Shown: in pieces, positions 16,900 to 26,301 of the stretch | How positions within the stretch are numbered: position 1 is the first letter of the stretch | Layout: the number at the start of each line of letters is the position of its first letter | DNA from: Halomonas campaniensis | GTDB taxonomy: Bacteria; Pseudomonadota; Gammaproteobacteria; Pseudomonadales; Halomonadaceae | Direction of reading: 5' to 3' | Assembly (NCBI RefSeq): GCF_002211105.1 | Contig: NZ_JPUA01000051.1 | Coordinates: 1 to 53,696 of the forward strand | DNA length: 53,696 nucleotides | Translations under genes and position numbers: made by a program | Notes under the pieces: model-generated | The model's input: only the letters and a program-made list of their open reading frames with translations | What the model was told of the DNA's origin: nothing | The model's database searches: none

Positions 16900-19632
16900 A
16901 TGAGCAAGATACCCGATACGCAAAGCACCCTAGAGGTTGGCAGTAAAACCTATCACTACTACAGCCTGCCTCAAGCGGCCGAGACCCTGGGCAGCATTGA
17001 CCGCCTTCCCAAGACGCTCAAGATTCTACTCGAAAACCAGCTGCGCTTCGCCGATGACGAAAGCGTAGATCAAGAAGATCTGCAGGCCCTGGTCGACTGG
17101 CAGGCCGAGGGCAAATCCAGCCGTGAAATCGGCTATCGCCCGGCACGGGTACTCATGCAGGACTTTACCGGCGTGCCCGGCGTGGTGGATTTAGCCTCCA
17201 TGCGCGCCGCGGTCGAAAGCCTCGGCGAAGACCCGGCGAAGATCAATCCGCTCTCCCCCGTTGATCTGGTGATTGACCACTCGGTAATGGTCGATAAGTT
17301 CGGCAACCCGGCGGCATTCCAACAGAACGTCGATATCGAAATGCAGCGCAACCGCGAGCGCTATGAGTTTCTGCGCTGGGGTCAACAGGCGTTTGATAAC
17401 TTTAGCGTGGTACCCCCTGGCACCGGTATTTGCCATCAGGTCAACCTGGAGTACCTGGGCAGAACGGTATGGACGAAGGATGAAGACGGTAAGACCTTTG
17501 CCTACCCCGACACCCTCGTTGGCACTGACTCACACACCACCATGATCAACGGCCTGGGCGTACTGGGCTGGGGCGTGGGCGGCATCGAAGCCGAAGCGGC
17601 CATGCTCGGCCAGCCGGTTTCAATGCTAATCCCCGAAGTGATTGGCTTTAAACTAACCGGCAAGCTACGCGAAGGTATTACCGCCACGGATCTAGTACTT
17701 ACCGTTACCGAGATGCTGCGTAAAAAAGGCGTAGTGGGTAAGTTTGTCGAGTTCTACGGCGACGGTTTGAAAGACCTGCCGCTGGCGGATCGCGCCACGA
17801 TCGCCAATATGGCGCCTGAATATGGCGCTACCTGCGGCTTTTTCCCGGTAGATGAAGAAACGCTGAACTATATGCGCCTAACCGGGCGTGAGGACGAGCA
17901 AGTCGCGCTGGTGGAAGCCTATAGCAAAGCCCAAGGGCTGTGGCGTGAACCCAGTGATGAGCCGATCTTTACCGACGCCCTGGAACTGGACATGACCGAG
18001 GTAGAGGCCAGCCTTGCCGGCCCCAAACGCCCCCAGGATCGCGTGGCGCTGAAAGACATGGCGGCGGCCTTTGACAAGTTCATGCAGGAAGACGTCAACG
18101 CGGATGCCAGCGCCAAGGGGAAACTCTCCTCTGAAGGCGGCCAAACCGCCGTGGGCGTGGCGCGCAGCTTCGAACATGACACCAGCCAGGCCGTGAAGCT
18201 TGATGACCAGGACTTCAGCCTTGACCCCGGCGCGGTGGTGATTGCAGCGATTACCTCGTGCACCAACACCTCTAACCCCAGCGTAATGATGGCCGCCGGG
18301 TTGCTGGCGCGTAAAGCGCGTGAAAAGGGGTTAACCACTAAGCCCTGGGTGAAAACCTCCTTAGCACCGGGTTCCAAAGTGGTCACCGATTATCTGGAAG
18401 CCGCTGAATTAAACGACGACTTGGATGCACTGGGCTTCAACCTGGTCGGCTACGGCTGCACCACCTGTATCGGTAACTCCGGCCCGCTGCCCGATGAGAT
18501 CGAAAAAGCGATCAACAGCGGCGACCTCGCCGTGGCCTCTGTGCTCTCCGGTAACCGTAACTTTGAAGGCCGCGTACACCCCCTGGTCAAAACCAACTGG
18601 CTGGCTTCACCGCCCCTGGTGGTGGCTTACGCCCTGGCCGGTAATGTCCAGCTTGACCTTACCCAGGAACCACTGGGCAAAGACAGTAACGGCGAGCCGG
18701 TCTACCTCAAAGATATCTGGCCCAGTCAGGCCGAAATTGCCAGCGCCGTCGAGCAGGTCAACACCGCGATGTTCCGTAAAGAGTACGGCGCAGTGTTTGA
18801 GGGTGATGACGTCTGGAAAGCCATCGACGTGTCAGAAAGCAAAGTGTACCAGTGGCCTGAATCCACCTACATTCAGCACCCGCCCTTCTTTGAAGGCATG
18901 GGCCGGGAGCCGGACGCCATCGAAGATGTGCACAGTGCCCGCGTGCTCGCCATGCTGGGGGATTCGGTGACCACCGACCATATCTCCCCTGCCGGTGCCA
19001 TCAAGCCTGACAGCCCCGCCGGGCGTTATCTACAGGAGCACGGCGTCAAGCCGGTGGACTTCAACTCCTACGGCTCACGCCGGGGTAACCATGAAGTCAT
19101 GATGCGCGGCACCTTCGCCAACGTGCGGATCAAAAACGAGATGCTCGACGGCGTGGTCGGCGGTGAGACACGCCACGTACCCAGCGGCGAGCAGATGGCT
19201 ATTTACGATGCGGCCATGAAGTACAAAGAGGAAGGCAAACCGCTGGTAGTCATCGCCGGTAAAGAGTACGGCACCGGCTCCTCGCGTGATTGGGCGGCCA
19301 AAGGTACCCGCTTGCTGGGCGTGCGCGCCGTGATTGCCGAATCCTTCGAGCGTATTCACCGCTCTAACCTGATCGGCATGGGCGTTGTACCGCTGCAGTT
19401 TGCCGAAGGCGAAAGCCGTCAAACGTTGGGATTAACCGGCGATGAGGAGATTTCGATTGCCGGTTTAAGCGACCTGACGCCAGGTGGCAACGTCAAAATC
19501 GTGATCAAAAATGCCGACGGGGAACGTAGCGTTGATGCCAAGTGCCGAATTGATACGGTAAACGAGCTGGCTTACTACCGTCACGGTGGTATCCTTCACT
19601 ACGTGTTGCGCAAGATGATCGGCGCAGCCTAA
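16900..19632 (+). CDS. acnA: Aconitate hydratase A
   Basis: A 910-residue [4Fe-4S] TCA-cycle enzyme that isomerises citrate to isocitrate. AcnA/IRP-type features are the N-terminal region YHYYSLPQAAE, DSHTTMINGLGVLGWGVGGIEAEAAMLG, the cluster-ligand Cys in ITSCTNTSNPSVM and GYGCTTCIGNSGPL, and the C-terminal swivel domain with GKEYGTGSSRDWAAKG. AGGAGAG precedes the ATG. It is followed directly by a strong terminator, so it is probably monocistronic. Confidence 0.97.
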   Translation: MSKIPDTQSTLEVGSKTYHYYSLPQAAETLGSIDRLPKTLKILLENQLRFADDESVDQEDLQALVDWQAEGKSSREIGYRPARVLMQDFTGVPGVVDLASMRAAVESLGEDPAKINPLSPVDLVIDHSVMVDKFGNPAAFQQNVDIEMQRNRERYEFLRWGQQAFDNFSVVPPGTGICHQVNLEYLGRTVWTKDEDGKTFAYPDTLVGTDSHTTMINGLGVLGWGVGGIEAEAAMLGQPVSMLIPEVIGFKLTGKLREGITATDLVLTVTEMLRKKGVVGKFVEFYGDGLKDLPLADRATIANMAPEYGATCGFFPVDEETLNYMRLTGREDEQVALVEAYSKAQGLWREPSDEPIFTDALELDMTEVEASLAGPKRPQDRVALKDMAAAFDKFMQEDVNADASAKGKLSSEGGQTAVGVARSFEHDTSQAVKLDDQDFSLDPGAVVIAAITSCTNTSNPSVMMAAGLLARKAREKGLTTKPWVKTSLAPGSKVVTDYLEAAELNDDLDALGFNLVGYGCTTCIGNSGPLPDEIEKAINSGDLAVASVLSGNRNFEGRVHPLVKTNWLASPPLVVAYALAGNVQLDLTQEPLGKDSNGEPVYLKDIWPSQAEIASAVEQVNTAMFRKEYGAVFEGDDVWKAIDVSESKVYQWPESTYIQHPPFFEGMGREPDAIEDVHSARVLAMLGDSVTTDHISPAGAIKPDSPAGRYLQEHGVKPVDFNSYGSRRGNHEVMMRGTFANVRIKNEMLDGVVGGETRHVPSGEQMAIYDAAMKYKEEGKPLVVIAGKEYGTGSSRDWAAKGTRLLGVRAVIAESFERIHRSNLIGMGVVPLQFAEGESRQTLGLTGDEEISIAGLSDLTPGGNVKIVIKNADGERSVDAKCRIDTVNELAYYRHGGILHYVLRKMIGAA

Positions 19633-19658
19633 AGGGTAAAACCTACCAATGCTTGCAT

Positions 19659-19685
19659 GCCCCCACCTCGGTGGGGGCTTTTTTT
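19659..19685 (+). terminator. Rho-independent terminator after acnA
   Basis: GCCCCCACC (19659-19667) and GGTGGGGGC (19670-19678) pair perfectly with a tiny loop and are followed by seven T residues. It sits in the short gap between the converging acnA and malic enzyme genes. Confidence 0.92.
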
Positions 19686-19695
19686 AGCCCAATGC

Positions 19696-21375
19696 TTAAA
19701 AAGCGCGGCGACGATAGGTGCGGTAATCCGGCGACCAGGATGCTTTTTCGATCAGCTCCCTCAGCGTTGTGCCACTGGTTTTTAACGCCACGCCGTTCTG
19801 CTGTGCCTGGGCTGCCACTTCAAAGGCAATCGACTTGCTGATATCGCGAATACGCGATAGCGGCGGTAGCAAAGCGCCCTTGCCCTCTTTCACCAGCGGC
19901 GCTTCACGGGCCAGCGCCCGCGAGGCACTCATCAGCATCTCGTCGGTGACGCGGCTGGCACTAGCGGCAATCACGCCCAACCCAATGCCTGGGAAGATAT
20001 AAGCATTGTTGCACTGGGCAATCGGATAAGTGCGGCCATTGTAAACCACCGGTGCGAAAGGACTTCCCGTAGCCACTAACGCCTGGCCATCGGTCCAGCG
20101 AATAACATCCTCTGGCACCGCCTCTGCCTGGGAAGTGGGGTTAGAGAGCGGCATGATGACAGGGTGCTCACAGCCCGCGTGCATGGTGCGAACCACCTGC
20201 TCGGTGAAGATACCGCGCTGACCACAGACGCCGATCATTACAGTGGGTTTGATTTGCGCGATCGTCTCTTCCAGGCCCTGGCCATTCCACCCTACCACTA
20301 GCGAAGGGTCGTGGGCTAACCGGCGCTGGAAGTCGCGCTGCCACGCTTGATCGCTGGTCATCAAGCCGTCGCGATCGACAATGTAAATACGCGACCGCGC
20401 TTCGCTTTCGGTCAAGCCCTCCGCTTCCATCGCTACGACCACCTGTTCGGCGATTCCACAACCCGCCGAACCGCCACCCACAAACACTACCCGCTGCTGG
20501 GCAATGGTCTCTTCCCGGGCCTGACAAGCGGCCATCAAGGTGCCGACTACCACAGAAGCGGTGCCCTGCACATCGTCATTGAAGCAGCAAAGCTCGTTGC
20601 GATAGCGCTCTAACAGCGGTACCGCATTGGCCTGGGCAAAATCCTCAAACTGCAACAGCACGTTCGGCCAGCGACGCTTCACAGCAGAAATAAATTCCGC
20701 CATGAAGGCATCGTACTCTTCCTGGCCTACCCGCTCGTGGCGCCAGCCCATGTACATGGGGTCATCCAGCAGCGCTTTGTTATTAGTGCCCACATCAATC
20801 ATGATCGGCAGCGTGTAGGCTGGGCTAATACCGCCACAAGCGGTATATAGCGCCAATTTACCAATCGGGATGCCCATACCCCCGATCCCCTGGTCGCCAA
20901 GGCCAAGAATACGCTCACCGTCCGTCACCACGATGACTTTAACGTTATCTTTGGTGGCGCTGCGCAGAATGTCATCCATATGTTCGCGGTCAGGGTAGCT
21001 AATAAACAGGCCGCGGTGATTACGGTAAATGTTGGAGAACTCCTGACACGCCTGCCCCACCGTGGGGGTATAAATAATCGGCAGCATCTCTTCAAGATGC
21101 TGGGAGACCAAGCGGAAGTAGAGCGTTTCGTTGTCGTCTTGAATAGCGCGCAGATGAATATGCTTTTCAAGATCACTATGGCACTGCTGGTACTGGCGAT
21201 AGACCCGCTCAAGCTGATCCTCAATGGTTTCCACCTTTTGAGGTAGCAAACCAATCAGGTTGAACGCCAAGCGTTCCTCCTGAGTAAACGCGCTGCCTTT
21301 GTTCAATAGCGGCATTTCGAGCAAAGAAGGACCGGCGTAAGGAAGGTATAGGGGGCGTCTACTCTGGGTAGTCAT
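19696..21375 (-). CDS. maeA: NAD-dependent malic enzyme
   Basis: A 559-residue enzyme for oxidative decarboxylation of malate to pyruvate, close in length and N-terminal sequence (PLYLPYAGPSLLEMPLLNKGSAF) to E. coli MaeA/SfcA. It carries the malic motif, the catalytic region YTPTVGQACQEFSNIYR, the metal-binding DDVQGT and the Rossmann loop FVGGGSAGCGIA. The ATG at 21375 (MTTQSRRPLYLPY) is preferred; the open frame extends to 21468 without similarity. It faces acnA tail to tail. Confidence 0.94.
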   Translation of the reverse strand: MTTQSRRPLYLPYAGPSLLEMPLLNKGSAFTQEERLAFNLIGLLPQKVETIEDQLERVYRQYQQCHSDLEKHIHLRAIQDDNETLYFRLVSQHLEEMLPIIYTPTVGQACQEFSNIYRNHRGLFISYPDREHMDDILRSATKDNVKVIVVTDGERILGLGDQGIGGMGIPIGKLALYTACGGISPAYTLPIMIDVGTNNKALLDDPMYMGWRHERVGQEEYDAFMAEFISAVKRRWPNVLLQFEDFAQANAVPLLERYRNELCCFNDDVQGTASVVVGTLMAACQAREETIAQQRVVFVGGGSAGCGIAEQVVVAMEAEGLTESEARSRIYIVDRDGLMTSDQAWQRDFQRRLAHDPSLVVGWNGQGLEETIAQIKPTVMIGVCGQRGIFTEQVVRTMHAGCEHPVIMPLSNPTSQAEAVPEDVIRWTDGQALVATGSPFAPVVYNGRTYPIAQCNNAYIFPGIGLGVIAASASRVTDEMLMSASRALAREAPLVKEGKGALLPPLSRIRDISKSIAFEVAAQAQQNGVALKTSGTTLRELIEKASWSPDYRTYRRRAF

Positions 21376-21495
21376 AAGCACTCTCTTTTTTATGTCAATC
21401 ACTGCTGCAATGCAGCAACATCGGGCGTTCGCGGCGTTTGAGCGTAATGTAACATGGTCCTGCGACAAAGGTGGAAGAGAGCGACCATGAAGATA

Positions 21496-21533
21496 TAAAA
21501 ACGCCTCGATTTAGGGCGACTAAACCGAGGCGT
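21496..21533 (-). terminator. Rho-independent terminator after the YeeE/YedE transporter gene
   Basis: Arms at 21501-21514 and 21520-21533 pair over 14 positions with one mismatch, and the minus strand continues GGCGTTTTTAT. It lies about 45 bp past the transporter stop codon and upstream of maeA. Confidence 0.85.
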
Positions 21534-21578
21534 AATGACGCTATTCGCTACTCTGCAAACAATGCTATTAATGATGTG

Positions 21579-22790
21579 TTAGCACGTTTTAGCGGTGGGT
21601 TTGCGCCCCTCTACGCCAGCGAAGAAGAATGGCCGCAACTTAACGCCAACCATGTTGCCCGCAAATGCCGCTACCAGCCATACCCAGCCGTGCAGGCTGC
21701 CAGACGCAATACCGCTGAAGTAAGCGCCAATGTTGCAGCCATACGCCAGCCGCGCGCCGTAACCTAGCAAGATGCCGCCGATGACCGCGGCCAAGATAGA
21801 TTTCAAAGGGATTTTGAAGTTAGGTGCAAAGCGCCCCGCCAAGCTGGCGGCAGCCAGCGCGCCCAGCATAATGCCGACGTTCATTACCGTAGTGATATCG
21901 CTCCATACGCTGGCCTCAAGAGCCGCTGCGTTACCTGGGGACTGCCAATACCCCCACTGGCTGACATCGCCTCCCACCAGCTCAAAGCCTTTAGCGCCCC
22001 ACAGTGCAAACGCAGAGGTAATTCCCCACGGGCGACCTGCCAGTGCCAAAGTGGCAAAGTTGAGCAGCGCCAGCGCCACCGCGCCCGCCACTAGCGGCCA
22101 AGGCCCCGTCAGCCAGCGCTCATAGCCATGCTTATCGACCATGGGCGCCTGCTCTAATTGACCGTGACGACGTTTCTCCATCACCCAGGTAAACGCCGCA
22201 ATAGCAGCAAACAGCACCAGGCTAATGGCGATCCCCCCACTAACCCCGGCGACGTTAACCAGCGATACCGGCTGAAAGGCAGGCAAGCTCTGCCACCAGG
22301 CAAAGTGCGCGGAGCCAATCACCGAGCCGACAATAAAGAACACCAGCGTAATCAACATACGCGCGTTACCGCCACCCGCGGTAAACAGCGTGCCAGAGGC
22401 ACAGCCGCCGCCCAGCTGCATGCCCACACCGAACAGGAATGCCCCCACCAGCACTGAGATACCAATCGGCGCCACAAAGCCTGACACCTCGTTACCAAAC
22501 AGCGTGCCCGCCCCCAGGGCAGGGAAAAACAGCACCACGGCGATGGCCAGCATCACCATCTGCGCGCGCAGGCCACGCCCCCGCCGCTCAGTAATAAACA
22601 CCCGCCACGCTGAGGTAAAACCAAACGCCGCGTGATACAGCACCATGCCAAACAGCCCACCGACAATCATCAGCAGACCAATATTGGCGTCAAAGACAAC
22701 CCCAATAAGCAGCGCGCCTAACACAATCGCCGCCGTAGCGATCAGCGGCACGCGATAACTCTGCGGCGCAGCAACCGTCGTTGTAGACAT
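21579..22790 (-). CDS. YeeE/YedE-family (TsuA-like) sulfur-compound transporter
   Basis: A 403-residue integral membrane protein with about ten hydrophobic segments and the sulf_transp repeats typical of YeeE/YedE. The Cys-containing pore motifs are present as MQLGGGCASGTLFTAGGG in the first half and LAYGCNIGAYFSGIASGSLHGW near the C-terminus. In characterised TsuA such Cys residues relay thiosulfate across the membrane, so thiosulfate or a related ion is the likely substrate; this is inferred. No rhodanese or TusA neighbour is present. The ATG at 22790 has AAGGTGA upstream. A large hairpin occupies its 5' leader. Confidence 0.85.
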   Translation of the reverse strand: MSTTTVAAPQSYRVPLIATAAIVLGALLIGVVFDANIGLLMIVGGLFGMVLYHAAFGFTSAWRVFITERRGRGLRAQMVMLAIAVVLFFPALGAGTLFGNEVSGFVAPIGISVLVGAFLFGVGMQLGGGCASGTLFTAGGGNARMLITLVFFIVGSVIGSAHFAWWQSLPAFQPVSLVNVAGVSGGIAISLVLFAAIAAFTWVMEKRRHGQLEQAPMVDKHGYERWLTGPWPLVAGAVALALLNFATLALAGRPWGITSAFALWGAKGFELVGGDVSQWGYWQSPGNAAALEASVWSDITTVMNVGIMLGALAAASLAGRFAPNFKIPLKSILAAVIGGILLGYGARLAYGCNIGAYFSGIASGSLHGWVWLVAAFAGNMVGVKLRPFFFAGVEGRKPTAKTC

Positions 22791-22809
22791 ACATTCACCT
22801 TTAGCAGCA

Positions 22810-22843
22810 CCAAAAGCGCCTGTTAACAAACAGGCGCTTTTGG
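22810..22843. repeat. 15-bp perfect hairpin in the YeeE/YedE gene leader
   Basis: Arms 22810-22824 and 22829-22843 are perfectly complementary over 15 bp with a 4-nt loop. It lies only 19 bp upstream of the transporter ATG. The arms include AAAAGCGCC/GGCGCTTTT, so the stem ends in a T-run but no T-tract follows it. It could be a leader attenuator, an RNA-stability stem, or an inverted binding site. Confidence 0.7.
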
Positions 22844-22930
22844 AAGACATGGACAATAGTTATAAGCCTAACGATAGCTGTAGAGTGCGGGAAATTCTTA
22901 GTTGAAAGGTTCTTATGTCTTTATGGAATA

Positions 22931-23953
22931 TCAAACAAACCGTCCCAAGCCAACAGCCGCACGTAAACGATCCATCGTTACAGCGGCTTCTTCACGGGCA
23001 CGCTCAGCGCCTTTCTGCAGTACCGCCTCAATATGAGCGGGGTCTTCCATTAGTGCGTTATAGTGTTCACGCGGCGCGCTCAAGTGGGCGTTCAAGTACT
23101 CAAACACTTGATCCTTAGCTGCACCCCAACCAATACCGTTCGCGTACTGCTCACGCAGGCTGGCGGTCTCTTCCGCTGTCGCAAAGGCTGAATAGATCTG
23201 GTACAGCGTGCAGGTGTCAGGATCCTTGGGCTCACCGGGTTCCAACGAGTTGGTCTTAATCTTGCGCACCAGCTTTTGCAGCTTCTTCTCGCTCACAAAC
23301 AGTGGAATGGTATTGTCGTAGCTTTTGGACATCTTGCGCCCATCCAAGCCATTCAGCAGCTGTACTTTATCGTCTACCACAGCTTCAGGGAGAGTGAAGT
23401 GCTGGCCTTTGTAGAGGTGGTTAAAACGCCCGGCGATATCGCGGGCCATTTCGATATGCTGAATCTGGTCACGCCCGACCGGTACTTTATTGGCGTTAAA
23501 CATTAGGATGTCGGCCGCCATCAGCACGGGGTAACCAAACAGCCCCATGGTGATACCTTTATCAGGATCCTGGTTTTCCGCCTCTTCGTTCTCTGCCACC
23601 GCTGCTTTGTAGGCATGGGCTCGATTCATCAGGCCTTTGGCACAAACGCAGGAGAGCATCCACATCAGCTCAGGAATCTCTTGAATATCCGACTGGCGGT
23701 AGAAAATCGCATTATCAGTATCTAACCCTAGCGCAAGCCAAGTCGCAGCAATCTCCAGGCGAGACTGCTGCACACGCTTGGGATCTTGGCACTTGATCAG
23801 GGAGTGATAGTCGGCCAGAAAATAGAACGACTGCACGTTGGAATCCTGGCTTGCCTCAATGGCGGGCTTGATAGCTCCAACGTAGTTGCCCAAATGGGGC
23901 GTGCCGGTGGTGTTGATACCGGTGAGAACGCGGGTTTTGGCGGTTTGACTCAT
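22931..23953 (-). CDS. trpS: Tryptophanyl-tRNA synthetase
   Basis: A 340-residue class Ic aminoacyl-tRNA synthetase. The ATP-binding motifs appear as TGTPHLGNYVGA (HIGH equivalent) and KMSKSYDN. The tryptophan-pocket region (MWMLSCVCAKGLM, GLFGYPVLMAADILMFNA) is conserved. The ATG at 23953 is preferred over a TTG at 23989. Two tandem 15-bp repeats lie directly ahead of it. Confidence 0.95.
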   Translation of the reverse strand: MSQTAKTRVLTGINTTGTPHLGNYVGAIKPAIEASQDSNVQSFYFLADYHSLIKCQDPKRVQQSRLEIAATWLALGLDTDNAIFYRQSDIQEIPELMWMLSCVCAKGLMNRAHAYKAAVAENEEAENQDPDKGITMGLFGYPVLMAADILMFNANKVPVGRDQIQHIEMARDIAGRFNHLYKGQHFTLPEAVVDDKVQLLNGLDGRKMSKSYDNTIPLFVSEKKLQKLVRKIKTNSLEPGEPKDPDTCTLYQIYSAFATAEETASLREQYANGIGWGAAKDQVFEYLNAHLSAPREHYNALMEDPAHIEAVLQKGAERAREEAAVTMDRLRAAVGLGRFV

Positions 23954-23955
23954 GT

Positions 23956-23985
23956 TTTTCAGACTCTTAGTTTTCAGGCTCTTAG
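23956..23985. repeat. Tandem 15-bp repeat immediately upstream of trpS
   Basis: Two adjacent copies of TTTTCAG(A/G)CTCTTAG, differing at one base, occupy 23956-23970 and 23971-23985. On the trpS strand each contains CTAAGAG, a possible weak ribosome-binding sequence, so the repeat lies within the leader just before the ATG. It may be a recent duplication that affects translation initiation. Confidence 0.7.
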
Positions 23986-24025
23986 GCAAGTAGGACTATC
24001 ATAACGCGCAGCATAGCGAATGGCA

Positions 24026-25819
24026 TCATTGCCATCCTACGAGACGCCAGCCACTAACGCCCCCACTACCCGGCGTGCCATTTGATGGCTCTCCAAAAGC
24101 CCCCGCAAGTATTTCATCGTAAACGATACTACCGCTACCGCTCACACTGACACTCCGCCCCTTTACACTACCAAAAAAGCCCGAACCAGAATTAACCGAA
24201 ACATTTGCGTACGGAGCATACACATTTGCAACCACCCGATTACTTGAGCTGAAACTCACCCCGGAGTCTGAACCTGTGTAGCCTGAAAACAGCGAAAACG
24301 TTGCCTTGCCATTGCTGTTAACCGAATTTGCCTCGGGCATATTCAGTACGCTCCCGAAATCCGTTTTGCCCGCGACAAAGACCGTCAAGCTGCTGTCGGC
24401 ATCAATAACCAACCCTGGCCCACCTCCTCCCATCGTAAAGTTCCCATCCACTACAATAACCACGTCACCGCCACTGACCCTCAAAGACGGGGAGCTAGTT
24501 AGCGTCAGGTTATTTGTTCGGTAGATAGAAGCTTGCTCGCCAAAAAGTGTATTTAGCTCGGGTGATGCATGGTTAATCCAGCGATTAACGTTCCAAGTTT
24601 GGTCATAGCGCTCCATTTTCTCTGGGGTAAATCGCCACTCCACATTAGGGTAAGCGCCCACCGTTATATCTCCAAGTGAAGTAAGCGTTTCTTGATAGCG
24701 AGAAATTTCTTCATTCAATGAGTTCCCAGCAAAGTCGGCTGTATCACAAGGCTGTTCTTCAGCTCTATTTAGAGTTACATCGCTACGTTGAGAGAAATTA
24801 GCTCTATTAATGTCATCTATGTGATCAGAGGCAGGGATCCGTTGAGAAATGATTTCTCCCCCTGCGTAGATGCCCTCACCTACGCTGGCTGACCAGTTAC
24901 TCAAACGCACATCCCCCATGGCCCTTACGGTGCCGTCTACTCGTGTACTACTGCCAAATATGACATCGCCAAGGCTCTCGGCGTCACCACGTACGCGTCC
25001 CCCGCCAGCATTCAGATATATTGTACGGTTAGCCATTATGCTACCAAATACTTGTGAAGAGCCGCTGAGAGTAACGGAGCCAAGGGCTTCTATGCCGCCA
25101 TGAATCTTTTCATTACCACCAAGTACCACGTTCGCGCTATCGGAGGTGGTGCGAAGAAGAGGGATATCGTTCTCAGAAAAACTGCCTGGCTGCCCACTCC
25201 AATCGCCTTCGCTTGAACGATAACTGCTGATAGTCGAGCCTCCGCCTGAAGACACCCCTTCACAACCCACTATCGGATGTTGGAAAGGTGCCGGACTTCC
25301 GCTGTTACCCTCACCGAAGGCATAAATCAGCCTCGACTGACCTCGCGCACTTCGTCTCAAGCCATCGTCCTTCGCACTAATGGCAATTTTGTCTTTTTCT
25401 AAGCGTTCAAACTCCAATACGAAATTTTTCATCACCGCATTTCGCACCTCGGTTTGCTCCTCTTGGCTTAACTCCTCATAGTTGCTGGGAAGCAGCTGTT
25501 TAAAAAAGTCATCTAGTGCATCCACATCAAGCAACTCCTCTAGTTCTCGCCCGCGCAAGCTTTTGATGTCGCCTATGGAAGCAAATTCATCATCATTGAA
25601 TAGGCTAGAAAGATATTCATTGCGACGCTCCGAATTCTGAAAATCAGCCAGCGATGAAGACGTGCTCTCTGCGGTCATTTGTGCCTGGACAGAGGCACGA
25701 TAATTACCCGCCAGCCGCTCATCAATCAACGCACTCTGCATACCCGACATGCCTAACATTAGCGCGCCAGCGAGCAGTGCCATAACAATTACTAACGCTG
25801 CGCCTTGCTGCTGTTTCAT
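24026..25819 (-). CDS. pilX: PilX-type pilus assembly protein with long C-terminal extension
   Basis: A 597-residue product, the last gene of the minor-pilin operon. The N-terminus (MKQQQGAALVIVMALLAGALMLGMSGMQ) matches the PilX N-domain: short leader, hydrophobic helix, then DERLAGNYR and an AE..SS motif. PilX is normally under 200 residues. Here residues about 200-340 form Gly/Val/Ser-rich repeats that look like a beta-helix (many short GS, GG and turn motifs). A second such stretch lies at about 470-580, resembling DUF7305-type C-terminal domains. No pilY1 follows; trpS is next. Start overlaps pilW (ATGA). Confidence 0.82.
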   Translation of the reverse strand: MKQQQGAALVIVMALLAGALMLGMSGMQSALIDERLAGNYRASVQAQMTAESTSSSLADFQNSERRNEYLSSLFNDDEFASIGDIKSLRGRELEELLDVDALDDFFKQLLPSNYEELSQEEQTEVRNAVMKNFVLEFERLEKDKIAISAKDDGLRRSARGQSRLIYAFGEGNSGSPAPFQHPIVGCEGVSSGGGSTISSYRSSEGDWSGQPGSFSENDIPLLRTTSDSANVVLGGNEKIHGGIEALGSVTLSGSSQVFGSIMANRTIYLNAGGGRVRGDAESLGDVIFGSSTRVDGTVRAMGDVRLSNWSASVGEGIYAGGEIISQRIPASDHIDDINRANFSQRSDVTLNRAEEQPCDTADFAGNSLNEEISRYQETLTSLGDITVGAYPNVEWRFTPEKMERYDQTWNVNRWINHASPELNTLFGEQASIYRTNNLTLTSSPSLRVSGGDVVIVVDGNFTMGGGGPGLVIDADSSLTVFVAGKTDFGSVLNMPEANSVNSNGKATFSLFSGYTGSDSGVSFSSSNRVVANVYAPYANVSVNSGSGFFGSVKGRSVSVSGSGSIVYDEILAGAFGEPSNGTPGSGGVSGWRLVGWQ

Positions 25820-26301
25820 GACGTAGGCTCTTCTGGTGAGATCGCTTTATTTCGCTCGCTGATGGTAAAAGTAATTTGATCGCACGTGGCATCCACACCT
25901 TCTCGGCAATCACCAATGGGCAATGTGACTGTATGAGACACACCATCACCACTGGCTTCAGAAAGCGTCGGACAGGCTGTCTCTTCATCAACTTGGGCAA
26001 GATCAACTATTGGCTGGCTTTTATCCTCATTCTGCAAAACACAGTAATGACGCGTACCGCTTTCAGAGCTTCGCTCATCTGAGATGATAGCGTAGTCGCC
26101 AATCTTTCCTTTGCGACCTGCTTCAGTCAGGGTGCTTACCGCAAAAATTAAGGTCTCTTGCTTACGACTGACCTTGTCAACGGTTTGAAACGTTTGAAAG
26201 GTCGTTAAAAAAAGCTGGCCAGCCCCCAGAATAATCACCGTGCCGATGGCCATTGCGACCATTAGCTCCACTAGGGTAAACCCGCCTTGGCGCTGTTGCA
26301 T
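25816..26301 (-). CDS. pilW: Minor pilin PilW
   Basis: A 161-residue protein with a prepilin leader and cleavage site (QGGFTLVELMVAMAIG) followed by a hydrophobic N-helix. The PilW-like pattern continues with GQLFLTTFQTF and Cys residues in a soluble domain. It is shorter than P. aeruginosa PilW. Its start overlaps the pilV stop by one base (TAATG) and its stop overlaps pilX, so pilV, pilW and pilX are translationally coupled. Confidence 0.83.
   Translation of the reverse strand: MQQRQGGFTLVELMVAMAIGTVIILGAGQLFLTTFQTFQTVDKVSRKQETLIFAVSTLTEAGRKGKIGDYAIISDERSSESGTRHYCVLQNEDKSQPIVDLAQVDEETACPTLSEASGDGVSHTVTLPIGDCREGVDATCDQITFTISERNKAISPEEPTS

Noticed and set aside
18425..18970. A 181-codon frame within acnA in another reading frame
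   Set aside because: acnA is full length and conserved through this segment; the frame has biased composition without domains.
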